Shown here piece after piece: positions 1 through 9,708 of a DNA stretch of 64,000 nt. The position numbers were made by a program, and so were the translations under genes. Numbering within the stretch: position 1 is the stretch's first letter; every line of letters begins with the position of its first letter. The notes under the pieces are model-generated. The model saw only the letters and a list, made by a program, of their open reading frames with translations, ran no database searches and was not told the DNA's origin. This stretch comes from Nothophaeocryptopus gaeumannii. Its lineage: Eukaryota; Ascomycota; Dothideomycetes; Mycosphaerellales; Mycosphaerellaceae. Location: NCBI GenBank assembly GCA_031771865.1, contig JASISA010000025.1, positions 310,001 to 374,000 of the forward strand, read 5' to 3'.

Positions 1-941
1 GCCAAGATCAAACACATACAGTCCCGCCGAGCTGCGAGACGTGGAGTTGTAGGGCTGCCCGAAAAGAGCCGAGTCTGGTCCATCAGGAACATACAACTTC
101 GTTCCTTCTTTATTCACAACCAGCCCATTCGGAGTCTGGATATTTGTTGGCGAGATGACTATTTGCAGCGACTCGTCCGAGGACGCTTACTGCCAGACGG
201 CATTGGGAAGTTCCTGCGGTCCGGGCCAAGGACCGGGAAGACCTTCGGGGGCGAAGAAGAAGTCACTATAGAACATGCATAGGTCCCCGGCTGTTCTGGA
301 ATAGAGGAGGGTGGCGTCGTCGGGACCGTTGATAGGTAAGCCACAGAATGAATTGACGATCTCGTAAGTTCCGTACGTGACGGGATCGATTTTGACGATC
401 GTTGGAGAAGTGGTCGTGTTGCCAAAAGAGGTTAGGTAGACTTTTCCTTAGAAGAAGTAGCCACCGCTTGGATTGACTAAAGCTGAGGCGCGCCGGAGCT
501 GTTGAGGGTTGGGCGGAAGGTGGTTGAGGTGTTGAGATCGATAATCGTCAGGTAGCCTGGCATGGGGCTCAAGAAGGCTGTTGTCTAGATTTGGTGGAGG
601 CCTGGTACGTAGGCGCCAGCTTCGAAGGCGAAGGGGTCAGAGCTCTTGGCTATGAGGGTGAGGCTTGGAGACGGGCCGAGAATGCTGTCGAATTCGGCGG
701 AGTAGGAGATGAAAGGCGCATTTTTGGCTGTGTTGACAAGGCTAGACACTGCAGGTTCTGAGATATTGGTGTCGATGAAATGCTGTGTGAAGGTGTTGTT
801 GAACGGTCGTGGCAGAACGTGGGTGTATTTCAGTGAGACCTGCGCTGTGAGGTTGCTTTGAGATAGAACTGACTGGAGAAACCACGCCACTACTGCCATC
901 CGAAGTAGCGACTTTGCCATATCTGCTGAGCACGAGGACAA
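1..941 (-). pseudogene. SMP-30/gluconolactonase-like gene, broken (partial at window edge)
   Basis: On the minus strand from an ATG at 920 (or just upstream, to 941) the sequence encodes a secreted-type N-terminus (MAKSLLRMAVVAWFLQSVLS) and then a fungal SMP-30/gluconolactonase/LRE-like beta-propeller. The recognisable order includes FDSILGPSPSLTLIA, a GKVYLTSFGN stretch, FCGLPINGPDDA, LPNAVW and TPNGLVVNKEGTKLYV. Family members hydrolyse lactones or related esters. The reading frame is broken by stops at 585-587 (TAG), 448-450 (TAA) and 187-189 (TAA), and by a frame change between about 480 and 520. The homology nevertheless continues in order through all of them, so this is a decayed gene and not several small ones. 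The 3' end lies outside the window. An intron could explain at most one break. It is divergent in distance and orientation from no other gene of its kind here; its neighbour is a damaged GH1 gene on the same strand. Confidence 0.7.
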
Positions 942-1074
942 CTAATAGCAAGAATGGTTTGAAGCTGCGATACTATACCAACGTCGGCGTAGTTGAGTTG
1001 CATCACCCTGCAGGTTGGCTGACCAGCTAAACCGAATGGAGGCACTGCAATCCTACCTCAGGCCGCGTCCTCCT

Positions 1075-2962
1075 CTATCTCTCCAGCTCAGAAGGCATAT
1101 GTGTCTCAAACCAATCCAAAAACTGAAACATACTAGCCTTCGGCGTCCTCGTCAACATCGGATCACTATAATTGACATGCTGCAGCCCAAACCTCACTTT
1201 CTTTCCGGAAAACCACTCAATATTGTCGTAGATAGCCCAGGCAAATGCTCCAGTCGCGTTCACACCATCTAGCACTCTGGCTGCAAAAATATTGTCTAGA
1301 TAGCCTTGGAAGTAGTCGGCGCGTCGAAGGTCCCACAGGATCTCCGAGAGGGATGTTCGTTCGCCCTCGCCGGGCTCGACGAATCCGAATTCCGAGACCA
1401 CGATGTCCGGGATGGAGGGGTAGAGATCCTTCGTGATAGTATTGAGGAGTTGACGGATACCGGATGGATTGGACCAGAGCCAAGACGCGGTTCCAGCGTC
1501 CGAGGCCGGGCCAGATGGGAAGCCGTGAGGATCGAGGGCACTCGTCACGTAGCAATTGGGCCAATTTGGGTTATCATCATTGGTGGCACATGCTTCGATA
1601 CCTCCTGGTGGTGCGGCGACGTAGAAAGATTGATACGGGTCGATGGCGTAGAAGTCTTGTGAGGAGTGGATAAGGGATTTGTTGGACTCGGACAGTGTTG
1701 GCAGAAGCTCTCCAAGGGTCTCTTTCATGGAAGTCGGATGATGCAAACTCAAAATAGGCGGGCTCTGATACCCCCCTAGACCGGATTCATAGAACCCTGA
1801 AGCATCTCCTCAGCTCTCCAAGGGTCTCTTTCATGGAAGTCGGATAGTCGCCGTCTGTCCAGGAGCCGCTGAACCATCCGAGGATGAAGTCATAGGCGCG
1901 GCGAACTGCAGCAGCGTCGGCATCGGAGGTAGAATTAGCTACGAAATTCCAGCCGCTCATCTTCATGCTGATGCGACCGCGGCCTTTGAACTCCTCTTTG
2001 TACCACTTCATGATCTTCGCGCTTGCGAGCAGCGTGTAGTGGCCGCATGTGTATTGTGCAGGCAAGCCTCGCGAGATGTTGTGATATCCTGGCCAGAGAA
2101 TGCCGTTGGGATACGAGGCGTACTGAAACAGGCAATACTGCGGCTCGTTGAACGCATACCAAGTCTTCACGTATTGGTCATAGCGAGAGATGACGAATTT
2201 GGCGTAGTAGAAGTAGTCATCAACAATTTGCGGCGAACTCCAGGCTCCATACTCGTTGATCAAGGCGAGTGGCGTGTCCCAGTGAAACAGGGTGATGACC
2301 GGCTCGATACCCAAACGGACGTGTTCAGCGATGACATCGTCGTAGTGATGAACTCCGGCTTCGTTGATTGGACCCTTTCCAAATGGGAAGATGCGCGCCC
2401 ATGATATACTTTGCGAGTTGTACGGAATGCCGAGCGCTTTCAGGCGTGCAAGGTCCTGCTTGTAGAGATAGTAATAGTTGGAGGTGACGTCTCCCGTTGT
2501 ATTGTCGGCGACGGTACCCGGCTGCCGATGTGTGATGAAGTCCCAGTTCGTAGGCCCTTTGCCTTCATCTTTCGCTGCCCCTTCAACCTGATAAGCAGCG
2601 CCACAAACGCCCCATTTGAAATCTGCTGGCAAGGTGACCTCTGATAGATTCGAGAAGTAAGACGGGACCAAAGGATGCAAATAGCCTGGTCTAGGAAAAG
2701 CAGTCGGCTCCGGTGTTGCGCTGACTGTTGTGGTGATGCTACCACTCGCGATGATGCCGACCTGCTTCCAAAGAAAGTCAAGTTGTTCGTTCGAGAAGTC
2801 ATTGTTTGGGAGGTAGGTCGACGCTAATGCTGCGTCGAATGACTTCGTAGTATACTCGCCGTTTGCAGCTGTGAATGTGATGCTGGCATTGCTTGCCGCA
2901 GTGAGTGCTAACGCTGATCCTGCAGCCAACAGAAAATTTGTGAGCGCAACGGACGATAGCAT
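1075..2962 (-). pseudogene. GH1 beta-glucosidase, interrupted by a 106-bp insertion
   Basis: Secreted family 1 glycoside hydrolase that would cleave beta-glucosides. The start at 2962 gives a signal peptide (MLSSVALTNFLLAAGSALA); an upstream in-frame extension to 3148 is not needed. Visible landmarks are FKWGVCGAAYQVEGAAKDEG, the acid/base glutamate in TWYAFNEPQ, and the nucleophile glutamate in VVSEFGF (most relatives have TENG). The C-terminal part includes GAFAWAIYDNIEWFSG and reaches the stop at 1075. Between about 1740 and 1845 the coding sequence is interrupted: a 34-bp stretch is present twice (1706-1739 and 1812-1845) with 72 bp of foreign sequence between. The 106-bp offset shifts the frame, and the first frame stops at 1787. 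Removing 106 bp would restore one continuous frame. The duplicated segment has no GT for a canonical intron boundary. Hence it is probably a recently inactivated gene; an unusual intron or an assembly artefact remains possible. Confidence 0.8.
1706..1845. repeat. 34-bp direct repeat flanking a 72-bp insert in the GH1 gene
   Basis: Identical copies at 1706-1739 and 1812-1845, beginning agctctccaagg, separated by 72 bp that does not resemble the GH1 coding sequence. The arrangement is a duplication-with-filler, as left by slippage or staggered break repair. The repeat is far longer than a usual transposon target-site duplication, and no terminal inverted repeats are seen in the 72 bp. Confidence 0.9.
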
Positions 2963-3277
2963 GATCAAGCTGAAAGAAACATGAAACACCTGTACTGAAC
3001 AGCACATAGCCTTTATAGAGACAGACATACACGCACTTACTTGCAAGAGCTCGGCATGCACTCCAGCGATTCGGACCCCACTCAATGAGGGGCTTGTGCA
3101 GATGGTGCATGGAAGTGAATTCATGGAGAAATCGCAGAGCGTTCCCAACCCGGATGAATCCGTACAGGCCTAGAGAAATGCGTTGCAGAGGCATCGTCAG
3201 CATACAAGGTGCGTGGACGGCTCGGCATGGCCAATTTGCGGGGGAAGTTGTTGATTCGAACCTCACGTGAGTGCGGC
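2963..3277. other. Intergenic, GH1 promoter side
   Basis: About 315 bp between the GH1 start and the NPR2 stop. It would contain the promoter of the GH1 gene and the 3' end of NPR2. No gene or clear regulatory motif is recognised. Confidence 0.4.
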
Positions 3278-4780
3278 TCACTTGTTGAACAAGATCACTT
3301 TGCCGAGACGACCACTTCGGACCCGCTCAAGCACTTTCTTCTCGCTCATGTGCATCTCCACGCATATCTGATCCATGCAGTGGTTGCCATCCAGATAGAT
3401 CCGCAGTCTCTCGTCCTCTTCGCTTCGAACTCGGTCGGCACTCTTAAAGCTCTTACCAAGACTCGAAGGGTGAGGTCCAGATGGAGGAGTCGCCCATCCG
3501 CTAGAAAGAGCTGCTTTTCTCCAAGCACGATCGAATTCTTTCACCGCATCATCGCCGGACTTCGGCCCTGACATGGCTCCCTTAGAACGCGCGACATAAC
3601 CGATGGACCGCTGATTCGAGCGTGTTGAGACTGGCGAGACGGGACGATGTTCCATTGCCAGAGCGTACTTGTGTACCCTTCTGACGATGCCGCGTATGAT
3701 GCCGAAAGTGATTAGGCGTCGAACGTCAACGTCGGCTAGCTCATTCTTGTGAGTCAAGCAGTACTCCTGTAGCTGCAGCCCTGGATTGAGGGAGCAGTAC
3801 AGTTGCACAACATGCTCGCGTGTCGGGATGTGGGTAGTCAAATCCCCGTTGTTCGACGGCGGTCTGCCTTCGCGCGTCTCTTTCGCAGGCGGGACAGCAA
3901 CGTAGCGTCGACATTCGTCTTGAAGATCCTGGTCTTGCAAAAAGTAAACCATGTCGTCGGTACAGGTGTATATGGCCTGAAAGTGGAATATGTCCAATAG
4001 CATCGCTCGGCCATGGTGTACCAGCTCTTTAATCGCTCTCTTCACAAGCTTCAGCTCCACGTCGGCCAGTTCTGCGATCTTCTCAACATGCTTGATGCCG
4101 TCGATAAAGGAGTGTATCCGTTGCAAGGTCAGATCCCACGTCCACTCCGACCGAATTGGCACTGTGCGCACGAGCAGTGGCACATCCCAAGCTCGAATCT
4201 TAGGCGGCGCATCTTTCGCGAATTCTTTGGGGAATTCGGGACGTAGATTGAGTACACGAACGCCATTGACGCGTATGCAAGTCTCTCCATACGCGTTCAA
4301 GTCCTTGACTATGCTCTGCAGCACGCCGTACACAACACCTCCGTCCAGCTCGGCAGCTGGGTATTCCTCTTCGCCCGCCAGTCTGAGTCCGTTCAAGAGC
4401 TCCTCTTTCTGTAGCATGCAGTCATGCCACTCTATCTCGGTGAAGAAGTGCGCGGTCTTGCGGATGATCTGTGTCCATGGATGCGCGTCTTCTTCCTTAG
4501 GCAGTACGAAGCATACATTGAACGTGAATCGGTTGCGATTGTAGTCTTCGTGCTCCAACGATATCGGATATCCCAAGATTCTGTGGCCGTTACTACATAT
4601 GGAGAGCGGTTGGTTGCAAATATCGTAAGGTGGTATGATGTAGGATACGATGTCTCTCCATTCGACGAGAGTCTCGTGCGCATGGCCAAGGGGAGCTTTG
4701 ATGGCGGTCGGCGGGTACTGGTGGATGACAGATGGACCACGTTCGGGGTGAAAGCGCGCGTAGAATACGGCTTCAAGCAT
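3278..4780 (-). CDS. NPR2: Nitrogen permease regulator 2 (GATOR1/SEACIT subunit)
   Basis: Single-exon, 500-residue protein with the family's characteristic N-terminus (MLEAVFYARFHPERGPSVIH), which begins the longin-type domain. ILGYPISLEHEDYNRNRF and FNVCFVLP follow, then a conserved middle region and a C-terminal winged-helix-like part ending with a helical ERVRSGRLGKVILFNK-type tail. In yeast and man Npr2/NPRL2 pairs with Npr3 and Iml1 in the GATOR1/SEACIT complex at the vacuole, acts as GAP toward Gtr1/RagA, and so restrains TORC1 when amino acids are scarce. The ATG at 4780 opens exactly at the conserved start. The frame is intact, in contrast to the damaged genes on both sides. Length is normal for ascomycete orthologues. 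Confidence 0.93.
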   Translation of the reverse strand: MLEAVFYARFHPERGPSVIHQYPPTAIKAPLGHAHETLVEWRDIVSYIIPPYDICNQPLSICSNGHRILGYPISLEHEDYNRNRFTFNVCFVLPKEEDAHPWTQIIRKTAHFFTEIEWHDCMLQKEELLNGLRLAGEEEYPAAELDGGVVYGVLQSIVKDLNAYGETCIRVNGVRVLNLRPEFPKEFAKDAPPKIRAWDVPLLVRTVPIRSEWTWDLTLQRIHSFIDGIKHVEKIAELADVELKLVKRAIKELVHHGRAMLLDIFHFQAIYTCTDDMVYFLQDQDLQDECRRYVAVPPAKETREGRPPSNNGDLTTHIPTREHVVQLYCSLNPGLQLQEYCLTHKNELADVDVRRLITFGIIRGIVRRVHKYALAMEHRPVSPVSTRSNQRSIGYVARSKGAMSGPKSGDDAVKEFDRAWRKAALSSGWATPPSGPHPSSLGKSFKSADRVRSEEDERLRIYLDGNHCMDQICVEMHMSEKKVLERVRSGRLGKVILFNK

Positions 4781-5275
4781 GATTGGGATGGTGGACCGAG
4801 CGGTCTAGTCTTCGCTGTGTTGCTACATGGTTGGTGTGAGTGTCAGGAAGAAAATTGGTGTCGATGTGAGAAGCTCCCGTCGTCAAGCTTGTCGGGTCTT
4901 GGCAGCGGAGCGGAGGCATTTCCGACAGGTCCTCCCAGACATCTCTTTTGAACAATACGACAGCGCATGTGATAGCGTCACTGTTGCGTCGGGTCTGGGT
5001 ATGGCGTAATCCGTCGCAGATCCGGCGCCGTAAGTGCTTCTACACACCAGATGATCTCCTTTGACGAAGCGAGACAAGTTAATTTGAAAGTGATGTTGAT
5101 AGTGAAGCCCGAATGGAAAGCGTTACTAGCAAAATGAGCACACAAGCCGGGCTTTTCAATTACTGTTCTCTAGATCGCGGTCTATATCTCCGTGGCAATT
5201 GAAAAAAGCGGTTGCAATCAGCATGCCTGGCTTCAACATGACACTACACCCCCATCTCACACTTTTTCCTTCCCA
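4781..5275. other. Intergenic between NPR2 start and the peroxiredoxin-like gene
   Basis: About 495 bp, expected to hold the NPR2 promoter and the 3' end of the upstream minus-strand gene. Open frames here are short and unlike proteins. A pyrimidine-rich stretch lies near 5250-5350, at the end of the neighbouring gene. Confidence 0.35.
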
Positions 5276-6067
5276 TCACCCTCTATTCGTCCTCTGCTGC
5301 ATATTCCTCATCATCTCCGCCTCCCCGTTCGTACTCAAATTCGTCCTCCCAGCATATCCCTCCTTCAACCACTTCAGCACTTCATTCGCGCTCTCATTCG
5401 GCGGGAAAACAGGATAAAACACCTTGAGAATCTTCCCATCTTCGATAACCATACTCATCCTCTTGATTAATTCCTTCCCTTCCCAGTCAAAGGTCGGCAG
5501 CTTCAGAGCTTCCACCAACTGCAATTTCTCATCTGACAGTAACTGATACGGCAACTTCGTCCGTTCTTTCAGCTCGGCCTGATAGGGAGTATCTTGCGTT
5601 GAACAACCGAAGATGTGGGATACGCCTTCCTCCACGAATTCACGACTTAGATCACGGAAGGAGCAGGCTTGAGGCGTGCAGCCTCGGGCTCCAGGAATGG
5701 AGTTCCATTCATCTGGGACGGTTTCGTTGGGTGCGGCTGTTCGGGGATAGCAGAAGAGGATTGTGAGGCCAGATAGAGTCGAAATGTCCGTCGAAGAGCC
5801 AGACGTTGAGGGTAGCGAGATGTTCGGGAAGGACGTGCCAGGGAGATGATCACAAGCTCCGTCGTCTTCTGGTTTGGGGATCGAGGAGGGAAATGTTGTG
5901 TCTGCCGGATGGTAAGTTGAGGTCTGGTCGATCAGCTGGACTAGGTCGTACGAGCCATGTTGAGAGCACCGGGGGATCTGACCGTGTCTTCGCTGTCTGG
6001 TGAGCTGATGCACTTTCCTTGTGTCTATCACTTCTTTTGAGACTAAAATGAAGCTGAAGTAAATCAT
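5276..6067 (-). CDS. Peroxiredoxin-like protein (AhpC/TSA, PrxQ-type)
   Basis: The conserved body runs from about 5880 to 5276. It starts with IPKPEDDGACDHLPG and has the family signature CYPRTAAPN...IPGARGCTPQACSFRD, in which the first cysteine (peroxidatic) and the second five residues later give the CxxxxC spacing of PrxQ/BCP enzymes. Further matches are FGCSTQDTPYQ, LPYQLLSDEKLQLVEALKLP and a C-terminal YPVFPP. Such proteins reduce peroxides with thioredoxin. The N-terminus is uncertain: the first in-frame ATG is at 6067, giving about 60 residues unlike the family, so a small upstream exon with an unrecognised intron is likely. The peroxidase domain itself has no lesion. It is transcribed in the same direction as NPR2, with no sign of co-regulation. 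Confidence 0.75.
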   Translation of the reverse strand: MIYFSFILVSKEVIDTRKVHQLTRQRRHGQIPRCSQHGSYDLVQLIDQTSTYHPADTTFPSSIPKPEDDGACDHLPGTSFPNISLPSTSGSSTDISTLSGLTILFCYPRTAAPNETVPDEWNSIPGARGCTPQACSFRDLSREFVEEGVSHIFGCSTQDTPYQAELKERTKLPYQLLSDEKLQLVEALKLPTFDWEGKELIKRMSMVIEDGKILKVFYPVFPPNESANEVLKWLKEGYAGRTNLSTNGEAEMMRNMQQRTNRG

Positions 6068-6759
6068 TACATGTTGGTGGGGCAAGATGAGGTGAAGTCT
6101 GATTGACGACTACGTCGAACAGTTGGCGGTTTGAAGGCCGACAGCTGTCTTCCATTTCGCATGTGAGAGCCGCTTTGACCATCAATTGTGTCTTGGAGGC
6201 GTTTTCGACTGCTTAATAATTTTGCGAGACTCGAGTTGACGTTTGGCAAATGATCCCTGTCGCTTGGCTCAAAGCCTCAGGTAGAACTATTCTACGTCAA
6301 GGTCTCCAGACTTTTGGACTTTCACGACGTCAAGAGCACTCTGTCAAGAGCACTCTCTCGTACAGTGCGTCTTCTGCCTATATTCCGGCCGCCCACATTC
6401 GTCATACCATTCTGTCGTTCCGTCTTCCCTACGAATCGATGGCCGTTCGAACCTATGACGAGCGGGATGCGTAGAAGAGTAGGCTTCGCGATCTCACGAA
6501 GAGCACGACTTGTAAAGAAAGCTGTATTACAAAACGTCTGAGATGGACGTCAAAACCACATAGGCAATGATCGAGGGTATGCATATGTGGTTGTATGATG
6601 AGTTGCGGATATGATGTGAGCAGCTGCCGCCCTTGAGAGGACCAGAGCCATTACCGACACCTCTTCCACCTGATGGGACTGTAAACTCCATCAGTAACCG
6701 AAAGTCCTGCTACGCTTGAACACCATTGCCGGGCCTGAGACCTCTGCTGCTGCTGTGGG
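6068..6759. other. Intergenic, no gene recognised
   Basis: About 690 bp between the peroxiredoxin-like gene and the glycerate kinase relic. Near 6338-6360 the hexamer-scale string gtcaagagcactct occurs twice back to back. Open frames do not look like known proteins. Confidence 0.35.
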
Positions 6760-7918
6760 GGCTGTTGCCCGCTTCAAGGCCCATCCAGCCATGGCCATGC
6801 GCGTCACACTCTCAGCGGCATCCGTAAGAAGCCTCTCGGCCTCTGCAATGGCAGTCTGCAATGTCGTGGGTGCCTGCAGGGTGCCTACACAATGCTGGCG
6901 AACGCATCGATGCCTGCCTCATAATTGCACTTCGCACCGACGCCAAGAGTATCCGCCGGGGCAATCACCGGCACGCCTCGAGCTTTCGCAATACGAGCTA
7001 CTTCTGCCGGGCTTTTGCCTCGGGATGTCTGTTCATCGATGCCGCCTTCTGCGAGGATCACCAAATCGCTGCCGCTTACGGGGTTGTCGATATTAGGAAC
7101 ATGGTGATGATGTCGAATTGGGGTCGGAGTTCAGCTCCGATGAGGAGACCAGCTCCCATACCGCCAGGGGTCACACTTCGGGGGTTGTCGATATTAGAAA
7201 CATGGCGATGATGTCGAGTTGGGGTCGGAGTTCAGCTCCGATGAGGAGACCAGCTCCCATAACGCCAGGGGCCATACTTCCTGGTGCAATGCTGATGTCT
7301 TGCCCGACAACCTGGCTGATCACAGCTGCGACTCTGATCATGGCCATCGCAAGCAATCTGCCGAACGTAGTTGATCAGTAAAAGCGTGTTGAGACCTGGC
7401 GAGCCGGTCACCTATTCTATCTCTTCTCCATTGCTGGTAACGAAGCGACCTCCAAGTGCCTGCACTATGTTAGTCGCACCACCATCGAGCGCGGCTTTGA
7501 TTAGCTGGCCCACACCATTGGTGGACGTGTGCTGCGGATTGCGTTGATCTTGTGGCCCCAAGCTCAGACCAGCTGCTGCTGCCATTTTCACAACCGCGGT
7601 CTTCATGGTGACGCCGCCGAGGAACCCGTAATGCGACCGGATCAGCTTGCGTACTGGTCCATCAACGTCGAGATGATGGATTGTGCCTCCTGTCGAGAAT
7701 ACGAGCGCTTCGGTGAATCTTTCGCCACCATCGACCATTGGCGCTTTGGTGACTGTGGCCTCCAGCACTGCTCGCAGCACGCCGGTTTCGATGTAATCCG
7801 CGACTTCACCTGGCTGCAGGCTCTCCTTAGACCCCGACGGGCAGATGAGAATGCGAGGTCCTTGATTAACGTCGCTGGCTCGCATGACGCGGTCTGCTGG
7901 GCTTATGGAGACACCCAT
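6720..7918 (-). pseudogene. Glycerate kinase (GlxK-type), degraded
   Basis: The minus strand from ATG 7918 encodes the N-terminal half of a type I glycerate kinase, which phosphorylates glycerate with ATP: ILICPSGSKESLQPGEVAD, VDGGERFTEALV, YGFLGG, KMAAAAGLSL, RNPQHTSTNGVGQLIKAALD. The frame stops at 7412. C-terminal homology continues in other frames: GAGLLIGAELRPQLDII (two copies), SGSDLVILAEGGIDEQT, RGKSPAEVARIAKARGVPVIA, and a C-terminal LTDAAESVTRMAMAGWALKRA near 6780-6850. Lesions seen: loss of the glycine-rich SGTSDGGAGM-type segment normally between ATNI and VQALG; loss of the central ACDVDNPL-type region after 7412; a 102-bp tandem duplication; a stop at the VGVAKCN...FASIV end; and frame changes. 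The enzyme cannot be made from this copy as read. Confidence 0.8.
7081..7283. repeat. 102-bp imperfect tandem duplication inside the glycerate kinase relic
   Basis: Two adjacent copies starting at gggttgtcgatatta (about 7081-7180 and 7183-7283) share nearly all positions, with scattered substitutions. Both encode the same GAGLLIGAELRPQ segment on the minus strand, so the duplication occurred within the coding region. 102 bp equals 34 codons, so the duplication alone would not have shifted the frame. Divergence between copies shows that it is not fresh. Confidence 0.9.
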
Positions 7919-9190
7919 TTTGAGCTTGGTCGAGATAAATGATGAGTGTGTTGAAAATTGTAGGGAACGATAGTAATGTTTCGAGCGAGCGTAAGTGAGA
8001 GCGAGTGTTGATTGTTGAGTTGATCAGTAGAGACTCATTTTCCGTTGGAGAGTACCCTTAGTCTTTATCTATACCACTTACGATGGCCTTCGCACGACCT
8101 CATCACCATCAACGACCATATCCCTACACAGCCTGGCGACGACACGTCAACCTCGAGCAACCACACCTGAACCAAAGCGATTATGACGCTTCTTGCGAGG
8201 AAACTTCGGCGATTCCTGGATTGACACTCTCAGGGTCAAGGTCTACAATAAACATCGCTTCCAGAAAGGCTCACGGATCTGATCCGATGCAAGAACATAT
8301 ATAGCTGCAGCGCAGTGCAGCTTCAAAGAGATCTTGAGCTCTGTTGACACTGACTCAGCTTCGGGTAAGCAAACGTTGTACCTGAGTGACAGCTTCAGAC
8401 TTAGGCCATTCAGCTCACCTCTCGCAGTATCACCCGCATCTAAACCGTGACTGAGTCTTGGTCGGGGTCTTAGCTCCTGGCTGTTCCTGGCCTTTGCTTG
8501 GCTTGTCGGCTTCGTCAGGCATGGGCAGCGCAGTTCATCGATACACATGTTGACGAATTCTGAAGTTCAGTCTCAACTATACCGGAGAGAAGAGCGAATA
8601 CGTTTTCTGTCATTCACGAGTGCGAAGTGTTCCAAGAGTTTTGCAGCTTGTGTGGATGGCATGCGTTGCGCAACGACAGGCTTACGCAAGCCCGCTTCTC
8701 CAGGAGCCCACCTCAGGTACTGATACTCGCTTTCGCAAAGACACGAAGCGGTGAACTACTGGTGGTCTTCTTCAAGAATCACACGACAGCATTCAGGCAC
8801 CAAGACTAGCGCCAAGAGACAAGGTCCGCTCGTGCATGCCTCACATCGATCAGAGTGCTCCACACCTTGAGACAGACCAGACCCAATGCTTGGCCCCAGG
8901 GAAGCTACGAATACATGTCGCAAAGCCACATTCATCGTCAAAGGAACTCTTCAGATGCCCAAGGCCGAGGGCGCTATAATGGCATTCACATGGCGCTCAA
9001 CCGAGGCACTGCCTACATTGGCATCTGGTGCAGAGTCGTCAGTATATACCTGTATCAAGCGAGAGAAAAGCGGTAAGGAGAACATATCATCTCACGAAAA
9101 GAAGATAGTGCCCTGGCAGCACAACAGATCCAAAGCATCTCGACTTTCTTTTTTTGTACATGTTTCGAGATTCTTTCAAGATTCTTTCAG
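7919..9190. other. Gene-poor spacer, no gene recognised
   Basis: About 1.27 kb. Short open frames on both strands have no family motif. There is no transposase, no long terminal repeat and no tRNA that I can recognise. Confidence 0.35.
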
Positions 9191-9708
9191 ATGGCCCAAC
9201 AAGCAGAAGAGCTGCATCTTACCCCATCGAGACGCTCATACTCCGACGGTGGAGCTGACTCACAGCACTCTTCCGCAAGCGATGACGACCTTCAAGAACA
9301 AGATATTCCCATCTCGAATCAAGCTCCGATCAAACGTAACAGCACGATCGAATCCGTCGGTCTCTTCCTCTATGGCTGGACCACCTCCATTGGATCGTCC
9401 CCAAGATCTGCACCGCCATCCTCTCCATCGGACTCATAGTATGTTTCAATTGCGCGCAGACGTATGTTGTGGATATGTATACGACGCATGCGGCGAGCGC
9501 GACGGGCGCGGCGGCGGCTTCTGTGAGGACGATGGCCGGGTTTGGTTTTCCACTCTTTGCGGATAGGTCGTATGAGAGATATTGGGAGTGGGATGGGGGA
9601 ATTCGTTGCTGGGGTTTATTAGTTTGACGTTGGGCTTGGTGGCGCCTGTGTTGCTTTGGAGGTATGGTGTCTGGCTTAGAAGTCGGAGTACGTACTGTGT
9701 TGGATAGT
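9191..9708 (+). pseudogene. MFS transporter (DHA1-type), internally deleted
   Basis: ATG 9191 opens a typical hydrophilic N-terminal tail (MAQQAEELHLTPSRRSYSD, then an acidic and serine-rich stretch), ending in the frame at 9439. From about 9395, in a different frame, the last part of a drug:H+ antiporter-like MFS protein is clear: WIVPKICTAILSIGLIVCFN, then CAQTYVVDMYTTHAASATGA and RTMAGFGFPLFADR. After another frame change come GNSLLGFISLTLGLVAPVLL and WRYG, ending at a TAG near 9708. In family members these blocks correspond to the last two or three membrane segments; all earlier transmembrane segments are missing. The tail is fused directly to the end of the transporter by a large deletion, with at least two frameshifts. 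It could not transport anything. Confidence 0.72.

Noticed and set aside
1740..1811. The 72-bp GH1 insert as a standard GT-AG intron
   Set aside because: The duplicated borders contain no GT; the only GTs inside (GTTCTA, GTATCA) are poor donors and lie away from the borders needed to restore the frame precisely.
3230..3300. B-box-like strings (gattcgaacc and its complement) suggesting a tRNA
   Set aside because: No pairing T-stem, no A box or acceptor stem at a fitting distance on either strand.
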